Source: Pseudomonas sp. ANT_H4 (GTDB lineage: Bacteria > Pseudomonadota > Gammaproteobacteria > Pseudomonadales > Pseudomonadaceae). From it: a stretch of DNA of 64,000 nucleotides. Shown here piece after piece: positions 11,655 to 20,655 of this stretch. The notes under the pieces were generated by a model that saw nothing but the letters and a program-made list of their open reading frames with translations, ran no database searches and was not told where the DNA came from. The stretch covers positions 124,001 to 188,000 of the forward strand of contig NZ_VOBG01000004.1 in assembly GCF_008369295.1 (NCBI RefSeq). The letters run 5' to 3'. Numbering within the stretch: the stretch's first letter is position 1; each line of letters opens with the position of its first letter. A program made the position numbers and the translations under genes.

Positions 11655-14046
11655 CCATCACGCCGTGGAAAAATCCCAAGCTGAACTCGCCGAACTGTTT
11701 GCCAAGGACCTGACCACCGGAGTCGGCCGCAGCGTCAAGCACGACAGCGCTGCCAAGCACGTCTCGGGCGAAGCGCAGTACATTGATGACCGCCTGGAAT
11801 TCCCCAATCAGTTGCACCTGTATGCGCGCCTTTCCGACCGCGCCCACGCCAGAATCATCAGCATCAACACCGCGCCCTGCTACGCCTTCGAAGGCGTGCG
11901 CATCGTCATCACCCACAAAGATGTACCGGGCCTGAAAGACATCGGCCCGCTACTGCCCGGCGACCCGCTGCTGGCGATTGATGATGTGCAATTCGTTGGA
12001 CAACCGGTGCTGGCTGTCGCTGCTCGCGACCTGGAAACTGCGCGCAAGGCGGCCATGGCCGCGATCATCGAATACGAAGACCTGGAGCCGGTGCTGGACG
12101 TGGTAGAAGCCCTGCGCAAACGCCATTTTGTACTGGACAGCCACACTCACCAGCGCGGCGATTCAGCCGGCGCCTTGGCCACTGCCGAACACCGCATTCA
12201 AGGCTCGCTGCACATCGGCGGCCAGGAACACTTCTACCTGGAAACCCAGATTTCCTCGGTGATGCCCACCGAAGACGGCGGCATGATCGTCTACTGCTCC
12301 ACGCAAAACCCCACCGAAGTGCAGAAGCTGGTGGCCGAAGTGCTGGACGTGTCGATGAACAAGATCGTGGTCGACATGCGCCGCATGGGTGGCGGTTTCG
12401 GCGGCAAGGAAACCCAGGCCGCCAGCCCGGCGTGCCTGTGCGCGGTGGTCGCACACCTCACCGGCCAGCCGACCAAGATGCGCCTGCCCCGGGTCGAAGA
12501 CATGCTGATGACCGGTAAGCGCCACCCCTTCTATATCGAATACGACGTGGGTTTCGACGACCGCGGCCGCCTACACGGCATCCAGCTGGAACTGGCCGGC
12601 AACTGCGGTTGCTCGCCGGACCTGTCGGCGTCGATTGTCGACCGTGCCATGTTCCACGCCGACAACTCATATTACCTGGGCGACGCCACCATCAACGGCC
12701 ATCGTTGCAAGACCAACACCGCCTCCAATACAGCTTATCGCGGGTTCGGCGGCCCACAGGGCATGGTCGCCATTGAAGAAGTGATGGACGCCATCGCTCG
12801 CCATCTGGCCCTCGACCCGCTGGCGGTGCGCAAGGTCAACTACTACGGCAAGACCGAGCGCAACGTCACCCACTACTACCAGACTGTCGAGCACAATATG
12901 CTCGAAGAGATGACTGCGGAACTGGAGGCCAGCAGCCAATACCTTGAGCGCCGCGAAGCGATCCGCCGCTACAACGCAGACAGCCCGATCCTGAAAAAAG
13001 GCCTCGCACTCACGCCAGTAAAATTCGGCATTTCGTTCACCGCCAGCTTCCTCAACCAGGCAGGCGCCTTGATCCACATCTACACCGACGGCAGCATCCA
13101 CCTGAACCACGGCGGCACCGAGATGGGCCAGGGTTTGAACACCAAGGTCGCGCAAGTGGTGGCCGAGGTATTCCAGGTCGACATTGACCGAGTACAGATC
13201 ACCGCCACCAATACCGACAAGGTGCCAAACACCTCGCCTACCGCTGCCTCCAGCGGTACCGACCTGAATGGCAAGGCCGCACAGAACGCCGCCGAAATCA
13301 TCAAACAACGGCTGGTGGAATTTGCCGCGCGCAAGTATGAAGTCAGTGAGGCGGACGTCGAATTCCACAACGGGCATGTCCGGGTGCGCGAGCATATCCT
13401 CACCTTCGAAACGCTGATCCAGCAGGCGTATTTCGGCCAGGTGTCGCTGTCCAGCACCGGATTCTACAAGACCCCAAAAATCTTCTACGATCGCAGCCAG
13501 GCGCGGGGTCGGCCGTTCTATTACTACGCGTTCGGCGCGGCCTGTTGCGAGGTGATCGTCGATACCCTGACCGGTGAATACAAAATGCTGCGCACCGACA
13601 TCCTTCATGATGTCGGCGCTTCGCTGAACCCGGCCATCGACATCGGCCAGGTGGAAGGCGGTTTTATCCAGGGCATGGGCTGGCTGACGATGGAAGAGCT
13701 TGTCTGGAATAACAAAGGCAAGCTGATGACCAACGGCCCGGCAAGCTACAAAATTCCGGCGGTGGCGGACATGCCGCTGGACCTGCGAGTAAAACTGGTG
13801 GAAAACCGCAAGAACCCGGAAGACACGGTGTTTCACTCCAAGGCCGTGGGGGAGCCGCCGTTCATGCTCGGCATTGCGTCCTGGTGTGCGATAAAGGATG
13901 CCGTAGCGAGCCTCGGTGACTACCGCCATCAGCCGAAGATTGATGCACCGGCAACGCCGGAGCGGGTGTTGTGGGGGTGTGAGCAGATGCGCCAGTTGAA
14001 GGCAGCGAAGGCTGTGGAAACTGAAACCGAATTGGCTTCGCTCTGA
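11647..14046 (+). CDS. xdhB: Xanthine dehydrogenase large subunit (molybdopterin)
   Basis: Catalytic subunit that binds molybdopterin and hydroxylates the purine ring. The 799-residue product shows the family's GGGFGGKETQ motif near residue 245 and the AYRGFGGPQG segment near 360. The C-terminal region has the NPAIDIGQVEGGFIQG and AVGEPPF motifs, where the last contains the conserved active-site glutamate. It begins inside the end of xdhA (ATG at 11647) and is followed 12 bases later by xdhC. Confidence 0.96.
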   Translation: MSNHHAVEKSQAELAELFAKDLTTGVGRSVKHDSAAKHVSGEAQYIDDRLEFPNQLHLYARLSDRAHARIISINTAPCYAFEGVRIVITHKDVPGLKDIGPLLPGDPLLAIDDVQFVGQPVLAVAARDLETARKAAMAAIIEYEDLEPVLDVVEALRKRHFVLDSHTHQRGDSAGALATAEHRIQGSLHIGGQEHFYLETQISSVMPTEDGGMIVYCSTQNPTEVQKLVAEVLDVSMNKIVVDMRRMGGGFGGKETQAASPACLCAVVAHLTGQPTKMRLPRVEDMLMTGKRHPFYIEYDVGFDDRGRLHGIQLELAGNCGCSPDLSASIVDRAMFHADNSYYLGDATINGHRCKTNTASNTAYRGFGGPQGMVAIEEVMDAIARHLALDPLAVRKVNYYGKTERNVTHYYQTVEHNMLEEMTAELEASSQYLERREAIRRYNADSPILKKGLALTPVKFGISFTASFLNQAGALIHIYTDGSIHLNHGGTEMGQGLNTKVAQVVAEVFQVDIDRVQITATNTDKVPNTSPTAASSGTDLNGKAAQNAAEIIKQRLVEFAARKYEVSEADVEFHNGHVRVREHILTFETLIQQAYFGQVSLSSTGFYKTPKIFYDRSQARGRPFYYYAFGAACCEVIVDTLTGEYKMLRTDILHDVGASLNPAIDIGQVEGGFIQGMGWLTMEELVWNNKGKLMTNGPASYKIPAVADMPLDLRVKLVENRKNPEDTVFHSKAVGEPPFMLGIASWCAIKDAVASLGDYRHQPKIDAPATPERVLWGCEQMRQLKAAKAVETETELASL

Positions 14047-14058
14047 ACGGAGGTGACC

Positions 14059-14901
14059 ATGAACAACTGGATCAGCGCCCTCGCCGACCTGCAACACCAG
14101 GGTGAGCCCTGCGTGCTGGTGACCATCATCGAAGAGCTCGGCTCGACGCCGCGCAATGCCGGCTCGAAGATGGTCATCAGCGCAGCCCAGACCTTTGACA
14201 CCATCGGCGGCGGCCACCTGGAATACAAGGCGATGCAGATCGGCCGGGACATGCTCACCCGTGGCCAGCAGAACACCCATCTGGAGCGCTTCAGCCTCGG
14301 CGCCAGCCTGGGCCAATGCTGCGGCGGCGTGACCGTGCTGCTGTTTGAACCCATGGGCCAGGTGCAGGCGCAAATCGCCGTATTCGGCGCCGGGCATGTC
14401 GGCCGCGCCCTGGTGCCGCTGCTGGCCAGCCTGCCGTGCCGGGTGCGCTGGATTGATTCGCGGGAGCAGGAATTCCCGGAGCACATCCCCCTGGGCGTGC
14501 GTAAAATCGTCGCCGAAGAGCCTGTGGATGAAATCGACACCCTGCCTGTGGGCAGTTACTGCATCGTCATGACCCACAATCACCAACTCGACCTGGAGCT
14601 GACCGCTGCCCTGCTCAAGCGCAATGACTTTGCCTACTTCGGTCTGATCGGCTCGAAGACCAAACGGGTCAAATTTGAACATCGCCTGCGCGATCGTGGC
14701 TTTGACACCGCGCAACTACAACGCATGCGCTGCCCGATGGGTCTGGGCGAGGTCAAAGGCAAATTACCTGTGGAAATCGCCATCTCCATCGCCGGCGAAA
14801 TCATCGCCACCTATAACGCCAATTTCGGCCAGCACACTGCCAGTGCCGAACCCATTGCAAAACTGCTGCCGGCCTCGCGCCGCAGCCATGCTGCTAATTA
14901 A
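14059..14901 (+). CDS. xdhC: Xanthine dehydrogenase accessory protein XdhC
   Basis: XdhC binds the molybdenum cofactor, helps sulfurate it, and inserts it into XdhB. The 280-residue product has the N-terminal XdhC/CoxI domain (EELGSTPRNAGSKM, GGGHLEYKA, LGQCCGG). A C-terminal Rossmann-like domain carries the AVFGAGHVGRAL motif and YFGLIGSKTKR. The ATG at 14059 is preferred over the GTG at 14053 because GGAGG (14049-14053) sits five bases before it. It is third in the xdh operon, 22 bases before guaD. Confidence 0.95.
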   Translation: MNNWISALADLQHQGEPCVLVTIIEELGSTPRNAGSKMVISAAQTFDTIGGGHLEYKAMQIGRDMLTRGQQNTHLERFSLGASLGQCCGGVTVLLFEPMGQVQAQIAVFGAGHVGRALVPLLASLPCRVRWIDSREQEFPEHIPLGVRKIVAEEPVDEIDTLPVGSYCIVMTHNHQLDLELTAALLKRNDFAYFGLIGSKTKRVKFEHRLRDRGFDTAQLQRMRCPMGLGEVKGKLPVEIAISIAGEIIATYNANFGQHTASAEPIAKLLPASRRSHAAN

Positions 14902-14923
14902 AAAGCCACAAATTGAGACGACC

Positions 14924-16228
14924 ATGCCTTTGACTCGCAAAGCCTACCGTGCCGCCATTCTGCACAGCATCGCCGATCCCGCTGAAGTGGGCATCGACGC
15001 CTCCTATGAGTATTTCGAAGACGGCCTGCTGGTCATCGACAACGGCCAGATCAGCGCCCTGGGCCATGCCAGCGAATTACTCGCCAGCCTGCCCGCCGAT
15101 ATCGAAGTCACCCATTATCAGGACGCGCTGATCACCCCCGGCCTGATCGACACCCATATCCACCTGCCACAAACCGGCATGGTCGGCGCCTATGGCGAGC
15201 AGTTGCTGGATTGGCTCAACACCTACACTTTCCCTTGCGAAAGCCAATTCGCCGACAAGGCCCATGCCGAAGAAGTCGCGGATATTTTCATCAAGGAGCT
15301 GCTGCGCAACGGCACCACCACCGCCCTGGTATTCGGCAGCGTGCACCCGCAATCAGTGAACTCGTTTTTTGAAGCTGCCGAGAAACTCGACCTGCGCATG
15401 ATCGCCGGCAAGGTAATGATGGACCGCAATGCGCCGGACTATCTGACCGACACGGCCGAATCCGGCTACCAGGAAAGCAAGGCGCTGATCGAGCGCTGGC
15501 ATGGCAAAGGCCGTTTGCACTACGCGGTGACGCCACGTTTCGCACCAACCAGTACGCCTGAGCAACTGACACTGGCCGGCCAGTTACTGGGGGAATATCC
15601 AGATTTGTACATGCAGACTCACATCAGTGAAAACTTGCAAGAGGTCGAATGGGTCAAGGAGCTATTCCCGGAGCGCAACGGTTATCTGGATGTGTACGAC
15701 CATTACAAACTGCTAGGAGAGCGCTCGGTGTTCGCCCACGGTGTGCACTTGTGCGACGACGAATGTGCGCGGCTGGCGCAGGCGGGTTCAGCGGTAGCGT
15801 TCTGCCCGACCTCGAACCTCTTCCTCGGTAGCGGCTTGTTCAATCTGCCGATGGCCGAGAAGCACAAGCTGAATGTCGGCCTGGGTACCGATGTGGGCGG
15901 CGGCACCAGTTTCTCGCTGCTGCAGACGCTGAACGAGGCGTACAAGGTGATGCAGTTGCAAGGGGCGCGGTTGAGTCCGTTCAAGTCGTTGTACCTGGCG
16001 ACCTTGAGCGGTGCGCGGGCACTGCGGCTGGATGACAAGATCGGCACCTTGCAACCGGGCACCGATGCAGACTTTTTGGTGCTGGACTACAACGCCACGC
16101 CGCTGCTCAGCTATCGCCTGAAGCAGGCCAATACCATTGCCGAGACGCTGTTTGTATTGATGACGCTGGGGGATGATCGGGCGGTGTTGCAGACCTATGC
16201 GGCGGGACAACTGGTGCATCAGCGTTGA
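14924..16228 (+). CDS. guaD: Guanine deaminase
   Basis: Converts guanine to xanthine, the substrate of the XdhAB enzyme encoded just upstream. The 434-residue amidohydrolase has the metal-binding GLIDTHIHLPQ motif near residue 80. The QTHISEN and HGVHLCDDE histidine motifs and the late GLGTDVGGGTSFS aspartate motif complete the metal site. An open frame extends upstream, but the ATG at 14924 follows GAGACG and gives the usual N terminus, MPLTRKAYRAAI. It is the last gene of the operon and is followed by a hairpin with a T-run. Confidence 0.95.
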   Translation: MPLTRKAYRAAILHSIADPAEVGIDASYEYFEDGLLVIDNGQISALGHASELLASLPADIEVTHYQDALITPGLIDTHIHLPQTGMVGAYGEQLLDWLNTYTFPCESQFADKAHAEEVADIFIKELLRNGTTTALVFGSVHPQSVNSFFEAAEKLDLRMIAGKVMMDRNAPDYLTDTAESGYQESKALIERWHGKGRLHYAVTPRFAPTSTPEQLTLAGQLLGEYPDLYMQTHISENLQEVEWVKELFPERNGYLDVYDHYKLLGERSVFAHGVHLCDDECARLAQAGSAVAFCPTSNLFLGSGLFNLPMAEKHKLNVGLGTDVGGGTSFSLLQTLNEAYKVMQLQGARLSPFKSLYLATLSGARALRLDDKIGTLQPGTDADFLVLDYNATPLLSYRLKQANTIAETLFVLMTLGDDRAVLQTYAAGQLVHQR

Positions 16229-16249
16229 TTTAGCAGACACCACAAACCA

Positions 16250-16280
16250 AATGTGGGAGCAAGCCCGCTCCCACATTTTT
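16250..16280. repeat. REP-type palindrome acting as guaD terminator
   Basis: AATGTGGGAGC (16250-16260) and GCTCCCACATT (16267-16277) are perfectly complementary around the loop AAGCCC and are followed by a run of T. It lies between the convergent guaD and GntR genes. The sequence is a common dispersed repeat type in fluorescent pseudomonads and would work as an intrinsic terminator. Confidence 0.75.
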
Positions 16281-16288
16281 GATCGGAT

Positions 16289-17053
16289 TTACAATTTTAC
16301 GGACGAGCGCCCTGGCTTCTTGGTCTGCAACAAATGCGAGAACACCGCATGCAGATCATCCGACGCGCTCTCCTCGTCGAGGTTGAGCTTGCTGTCTATG
16401 TGATCCATGTGATGCATCATCAGGTTCACGGCCAATATCGCATCCCGCGCTTGGATGGCATCGATCAGTTGGGTGTGTTCATCGTAGGAACAGTGCGAAC
16501 GGTTGCCGCTTTCATACTGGGCGATGATCAGCGACGTCTGGGACACCAGGCTGCGCTGGAAGCTAATCAACGGTGCATTCTTCGCCGCCTCGGCCAGTTT
16601 CAAGTGGAACTCGCCTGAAAGACGGATACCGGCACCACGATCACCGCGGGAAAAGCTGTCGCGCTCGTCGTTGACCATCTGCCGCAACTGGGCCAACTCC
16701 TCGGCCGTGGCGTGCTGCACCGCCAGTTCAGTGATTGCCTTTTCTACCAGACGCCGGGCCAGGAATACCTGTCGCGCCTCATCAACACTTGGACTTGCGA
16801 CCACCGCACCGCGATTGGGCCGCAGCAGCACCACGCCTTCATGGGCCAGACGCGACAGCGCGCGGCGAATGATGGTGCGGCTGACGCCGAAGATTTCGCC
16901 CAGTGCTTCTTCACTCAATTTGGTACCGGGCGCCAGGCGTTGTTCGAGGATAGCCTCGAAAATATGCGCGTAGACGATATCATCCTGGGTTCCACTGCGA
17001 CCGGCCTTGCCAGCTCGCGGTTGTTTCTTGAGGGGCTGCAACTGTTCGTTCAT
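16289..17053 (-). CDS. GntR-family regulator, FCD domain
   Basis: A 254-residue regulator with a lysine/arginine-rich N-terminal tail, a winged helix (about 25-95, including KLSEEALGEIFGVSRTIIRRAL) and a helical FCD ligand-binding domain (about 105-230). Histidines in EFHLKL and YDEHTQLIDAI are typical metal or ligand contacts in this family. It faces guaD convergently and benE divergently. In other pseudomonads a GntR gene keeps this place next to guaD, so control of purine catabolism or of the adjacent transporter is likely, though unproven. The ATG at 17053 is used; a GTG six bases upstream is possible. Confidence 0.88.
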   Translation of the reverse strand: MNEQLQPLKKQPRAGKAGRSGTQDDIVYAHIFEAILEQRLAPGTKLSEEALGEIFGVSRTIIRRALSRLAHEGVVLLRPNRGAVVASPSVDEARQVFLARRLVEKAITELAVQHATAEELAQLRQMVNDERDSFSRGDRGAGIRLSGEFHLKLAEAAKNAPLISFQRSLVSQTSLIIAQYESGNRSHCSYDEHTQLIDAIQARDAILAVNLMMHHMDHIDSKLNLDEESASDDLHAVFSHLLQTKKPGRSSVKL

Positions 17054-17250
17054 GGGCACTCGGGTAGGGAGAACGGCGGCGAATTAACGGTAATACGACA
17101 ACAAAGGTTCGCTGGCAAGTATCACCTAAAAACAGCGCACATTGTACACAACCCAATGCGCCAACACACTGTACGGCTGTTTACGCGGCCGTCTGTATTG
17201 CAATGAGTCGTTACGTTTGAGTTTAGGCTTGAGTCCGCAATTTTTCCTTG

Positions 17251-17270
17251 CAGGAGCGAGCTTGCTCCTA
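17251..17270. repeat. Short REP-type palindrome upstream of benE
   Basis: GGAGC (17253-17257) and GCTCC (17264-17268) flank a GAGCTT loop, within the recurrent pattern CAGGAGCGAGCTTGCTCCTA. It lies about 36 bases before the benE start, so it will be part of the leader RNA. Confidence 0.6.
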
Positions 17271-17305
17271 CAAACCGCTTCCCAGGCATAAAGGAACACC
17301 GCCCC

Positions 17306-18496
17306 ATGTCCGACGTCCTCCAGGCGCCTTTGCGCCCACTGGCCGATACCTCGCCTTCGGCCATTGTCGCCGGCTTCATTGCCATGATGACCGGCTACAC
17401 CAGCTCTCTGGTGCTGATGTTCCAGGCTGGCCAGGCCGCCGGCCTGACCACGGCGCAGATTTCGTCGTGGATCTGGGCGATTTCCATCGGCATGGCGGTG
17501 TGCAGCATCGGTCTGTCCCTGCGCTACCGCACGCCAATCACCATCGCCTGGTCGACGCCCGGCGCGGCGCTGCTGATCACCAGCCTTGGCGGCGTGACGT
17601 ACGGCGAAGCCATTGGCGCCTACATCACCTGCGCAGTGTTGGTGACGATCTGCGGACTCACCAGCAGTTTTGAAAAGCTGGTCAAACGCATTCCGGCCTC
17701 CCTGGCGGCGGCCTTGCTGGCGGGAATTTTGTTCAAGATCGGCAGCGAGATTTTCGTCGCGGCGCAACACCGTACCGCCCTGGTGCTGGGGATGTTTTTC
17801 ACTTACCTGATCATCAAGCGCCTGTCGCCGCGTTATGCAGTGCTGGCGGCGCTGCTGATTGGCACGGCATTATCTGGCCTGATGGGCCTGCTGGATTTCA
17901 GCGGTTTCAGCCTGGAAGTGGCTACGCCGGTGTGGACCACACCACACTTTTCCCTGGCCGCGACCATCAGTATCGGCATTCCGCTGTTAGTGGTGGCTAT
18001 GACCTCGCAAAACATGCCTGGCATCGCCGTACTGCGGGCCGATGGCTATAACGTGCCGGCCTCGCCGCTGATCACCACCACCGGGCTCGCCTCGCTGGTG
18101 CTGGCACCGTTCGGCTCCCACGGCATCAACCTGGCAGCGATCAGCGCAGCCATCTGCACCGGGCCCCATGCCCACGAAGATCGCAACAAGCGTTACACCG
18201 CAGCGGTCTGGTGTGGGATTTTCTACGGGATTGCCGGGGTGTTTGGCGCAACGCTGGCGGCATTGTTCGCAGCGCTGCCAAAGGAACTGGTGCTGTCGAT
18301 TGCGGCATTGGCGTTGTTTGGCTCGATCATCAATGGCCTGAGCATTGCCATGAATGAGCCTAAGGAACGGGAAGCAGCGCTGATCACCTTTATGGTCACA
18401 GCGTCGGGGTTGACGTTGTTTTCCATCGGTTCGGCGTTCTGGGGGATTGTTGCGGGGGTGTTGACGCTGGTGATTCTGAACTGGCGCAAGGCCTGA
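17306..18496 (+). CDS. benE: BenE-family membrane transporter
   Basis: A 396-residue, very hydrophobic protein with about 12 membrane segments. Glycine- and proline-rich segments such as TPITIAWSTPGAALL and SQNMPGIAVLRADGYN are typical of the BenE branch of the nucleobase/ascorbate-type transporters. BenE was named for benzoate uptake, but no benzoate genes are near. The neighbours are purine-catabolic genes, so a purine or related aromatic anion substrate is possible here. The gene is divergent from a GntR regulator, which may control it. Confidence 0.85.
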   Translation: MSDVLQAPLRPLADTSPSAIVAGFIAMMTGYTSSLVLMFQAGQAAGLTTAQISSWIWAISIGMAVCSIGLSLRYRTPITIAWSTPGAALLITSLGGVTYGEAIGAYITCAVLVTICGLTSSFEKLVKRIPASLAAALLAGILFKIGSEIFVAAQHRTALVLGMFFTYLIIKRLSPRYAVLAALLIGTALSGLMGLLDFSGFSLEVATPVWTTPHFSLAATISIGIPLLVVAMTSQNMPGIAVLRADGYNVPASPLITTTGLASLVLAPFGSHGINLAAISAAICTGPHAHEDRNKRYTAAVWCGIFYGIAGVFGATLAALFAALPKELVLSIAALALFGSIINGLSIAMNEPKEREAALITFMVTASGLTLFSIGSAFWGIVAGVLTLVILNWRKA

Positions 18497-18518
18497 TTCT
18501 TTCTACCCTGAAACGAAA

Positions 18519-18540
18519 CAGCGACCCGGGCGGGTCGCTG
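18519..18540. terminator. Intergenic hairpin between benE and yggL
   Basis: CAGCGACCC (18519-18527) pairs perfectly with GGGTCGCTG (18532-18540) around a four-base loop. It lies between two convergent genes and can serve both; a T-rich tail is visible only on the minus strand (TTTCGTTT). Confidence 0.7.
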
Positions 18541-18550
18541 TCTCATGACA

Positions 18551-18895
18551 TCAGGCTACCGGATTGATCGGCTTTTCCGGGTACCAGACGTCCAGCAACG
18601 GGCTGGCTTCAACGCTGGTCAGCTCGCTACGGCCCTTGAGCCAGGCTTCAACAGCAACACGCTGTTCTTCGCTGACCGAACCACGCTTCTGCAGGCAAAC
18701 CAGACCGTAGTCATCGCCGCCAACATAGCCGAGGCCGTTGGCCTCCATCGCTTCTTTCAGGAATGCGTCGAGGAAAGCGTCGATAGCCTTGTCGTCCAAA
18801 CCTTCTTTGAAATCCAGGTTCAGCTCGAAACCCAGCTCTTGATATTCATCAACGCACAGTTTTTTGCGCAGACGCTGGGAACGGTTAGTCGCCAT
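18551..18895 (-). CDS. yggL: YggL family (DUF469) ribosome-associated protein
   Basis: A 114-residue, acidic, soluble protein beginning MATNRSQRLRKKL, with the conserved CVDEYQELGFELNLDF segment and GLGYVGGDDYGLV. YggL/DUF469 proteins are conserved in proteobacteria and have been reported to associate with the 50S ribosomal subunit. The start at 18895 is chosen because GAGGATT precedes it; an upstream in-frame start at 18928 has no such support. Confidence 0.87.
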   Translation of the reverse strand: MATNRSQRLRKKLCVDEYQELGFELNLDFKEGLDDKAIDAFLDAFLKEAMEANGLGYVGGDDYGLVCLQKRGSVSEEQRVAVEAWLKGRSELTSVEASPLLDVWYPEKPINPVA

Positions 18896-19130
18896 GGAAC
18901 AATCCTCATAAGTAATAACGGGCGGCACTTTAGCAGTTTAAGCAGGGGTTTGCCCGTCTCTCTGGGACCGGTGGCGTACCACTGGTAAAAAAATCAGTGA
19001 TTAGCAGCTATCGTTCAGGCACAAGTGACTCCACCTTGGGGCATAATGCCGACACTTTCATGACCACTGAGGGATTTTCGTTCACATGCCCTCGCTTTTT
19101 TCACCCTCCTCGCAGTAGGGTTTATTTCTT

Positions 19131-20591
19131 ATGATCAAATCTTTACGTCCCTTGTTACTGGCTGGCTTTCTGCTTCCCTTGGCCTTTTCCGTTTGCGCCG
19201 CACCGATCAATACCACCCTGCCCCCCAAGGTCCAGGAAGCCCTCCAGAAGGCCAAGCTGCAAAACAATGCGCTGTCCCTGGTGATGATTCCCCTCAACGG
19301 CCCTGGCACCGCAACGGTGTTCAACGCCGACGTATCGGTCAACCCGGCCTCGACCATGAAGTTGGTCACCACCTACGCCGCCCTCGAAATGCTCGGCCCC
19401 AACCACCAGTGGAAAACCGAGTTCTACACCGACGGCACCCTCAGTGGCGGCATATTGCGTGGCAACCTGTACCTCAAGGGCGGTGGCGATCCCAAGCTGA
19501 ACATGGAAAAACTCTGGCTGCTGATGCGCGACCTGCGGGCCAATGGCGTGCAGCAAGTCACTGGCGACCTGGTGCTGGACCGCAACTTTTTCGTCCAGCC
19601 GCAATTGCCGGAGTTCAATGACGACGGCAATGACGCCAACAAGCCTTTCCTGGTCAAGCCTGACGCCCTGCTGGTCAACCTCAAGGCCCTGCGTTTTGTC
19701 GCCCGCAACGATTCGGGCAAGGTGCTGATCTCGGTGGAACCGCCGATTGCCAGCATTCGCATCGATAACCAGGTGAAAGTGGCCAGCACCAAGCAGTGCA
19801 CCGGTGACGTGCGCTACAACCCGGTGACCGCCACCGACGGCAGCGTCACCGTGACAGTCAGCGGTCAGTTGGGCGATGGCTGCAGCTCGCAGACTTATCT
19901 GTCATTACTGGATCACGCTACCTACACCGCCGGCGCCGTGCGGGCGATCTGGAAGGAGCTGGGAGGCAGTATCCAGGGCCGCGACGTACTCGCCCCGGTA
20001 CCGAAAGACGCCAAGGTCCTGGCCCGCGCGTTCTCCCCGGACCTGGCGGAGATTATCCGCGACATCAACAAATACAGTAACAACACCATGGCCCAGCAAT
20101 TGTTCCTCAGCCTCGGCGCGCAATACCGCAACGATGCCGATGGCGACGATGCCAAGGCCGCCCAACGCGTGGTGCGCCAGTGGCTGGCGAAGAAAGGCAT
20201 CACTGCGCCGCACCTGGTGATGGAAAACGGTTCTGGCCTGTCCCGCGCCGAACGGGTCAGCGCTCGCGAGATGGCGACCTTGCTGCAGGCGGCCTGGAGA
20301 AGCCCGTATTCGGCGGAGTTCATCAGCTCGATGCCGATTGCCGGCACCGACGGCACCATGCGCAAACGCCTGAAGACCACCGCACTGCGCGGTGAAGCCC
20401 ACGTCAAGACAGGGACCCTGAACACCGTCCGGGCGATTGCCGGCTTCAGCCGCGACAACAATGGCAATACCTGGGCAGTGGTGGCAATCCTCAACGATCC
20501 GAGGCCGTGGGGCGCTTCGTCGGTGCTGGATCAGGTGCTACTGGACCTGTATCGCCAGCCTAAATTGGCGGCCATCGCACCGATACTGTAA
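19131..20591 (+). CDS. dacB: D-alanyl-D-alanine carboxypeptidase/endopeptidase (PBP4)
   Basis: Trims or cleaves peptidoglycan cross-links in the periplasm. The 486-residue protein has a signal peptide (about residues 1-23, ending CAA). The penicillin-binding motifs are present: SxxK as S74-T-M-K77, SxN in KYSNNTMAQ, and KTG in HVKTGTLNTV. The large insertion between the first two motifs is typical of class C low-molecular-weight PBPs (PBP4). The gene stands alone. Confidence 0.95.
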   Translation: MIKSLRPLLLAGFLLPLAFSVCAAPINTTLPPKVQEALQKAKLQNNALSLVMIPLNGPGTATVFNADVSVNPASTMKLVTTYAALEMLGPNHQWKTEFYTDGTLSGGILRGNLYLKGGGDPKLNMEKLWLLMRDLRANGVQQVTGDLVLDRNFFVQPQLPEFNDDGNDANKPFLVKPDALLVNLKALRFVARNDSGKVLISVEPPIASIRIDNQVKVASTKQCTGDVRYNPVTATDGSVTVTVSGQLGDGCSSQTYLSLLDHATYTAGAVRAIWKELGGSIQGRDVLAPVPKDAKVLARAFSPDLAEIIRDINKYSNNTMAQQLFLSLGAQYRNDADGDDAKAAQRVVRQWLAKKGITAPHLVMENGSGLSRAERVSAREMATLLQAAWRSPYSAEFISSMPIAGTDGTMRKRLKTTALRGEAHVKTGTLNTVRAIAGFSRDNNGNTWAVVAILNDPRPWGASSVLDQVLLDLYRQPKLAAIAPIL

Positions 20592-20610
20592 TTGTGGTGA
20601 GCGGGCTTAT

Positions 20611-20640
20611 TGTGGCGAGCGGGCAAGCTTGCTCGCTACA
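20611..20640. repeat. REP-type palindrome downstream of dacB
   Basis: TGTGGCGAGC (20611-20620) and GCTCGCTACA (20631-20640) are complementary except for one position, around the loop GGGCAAGCTT. It lies between convergent dacB and the diguanylate cyclase gene. Confidence 0.65.
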
Positions 20641-20655
20641 GGGCGATCCTTGACT

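Noticed and set aside
12667..14715. Open frame of 682 codons on the minus strand opposite xdhB-xdhC
   Set aside because: It is the mirror of two well-supported genes in a GC-rich region, has no family resemblance, and its composition (many Q, H, A, D, V) is typical of antisense shadows.
17139..17175. TGTACA-containing repeat between the GntR gene and benE as a GntR operator
   Set aside because: The symmetry is short and imperfect and nothing else marks it, so it was not listed as a site.
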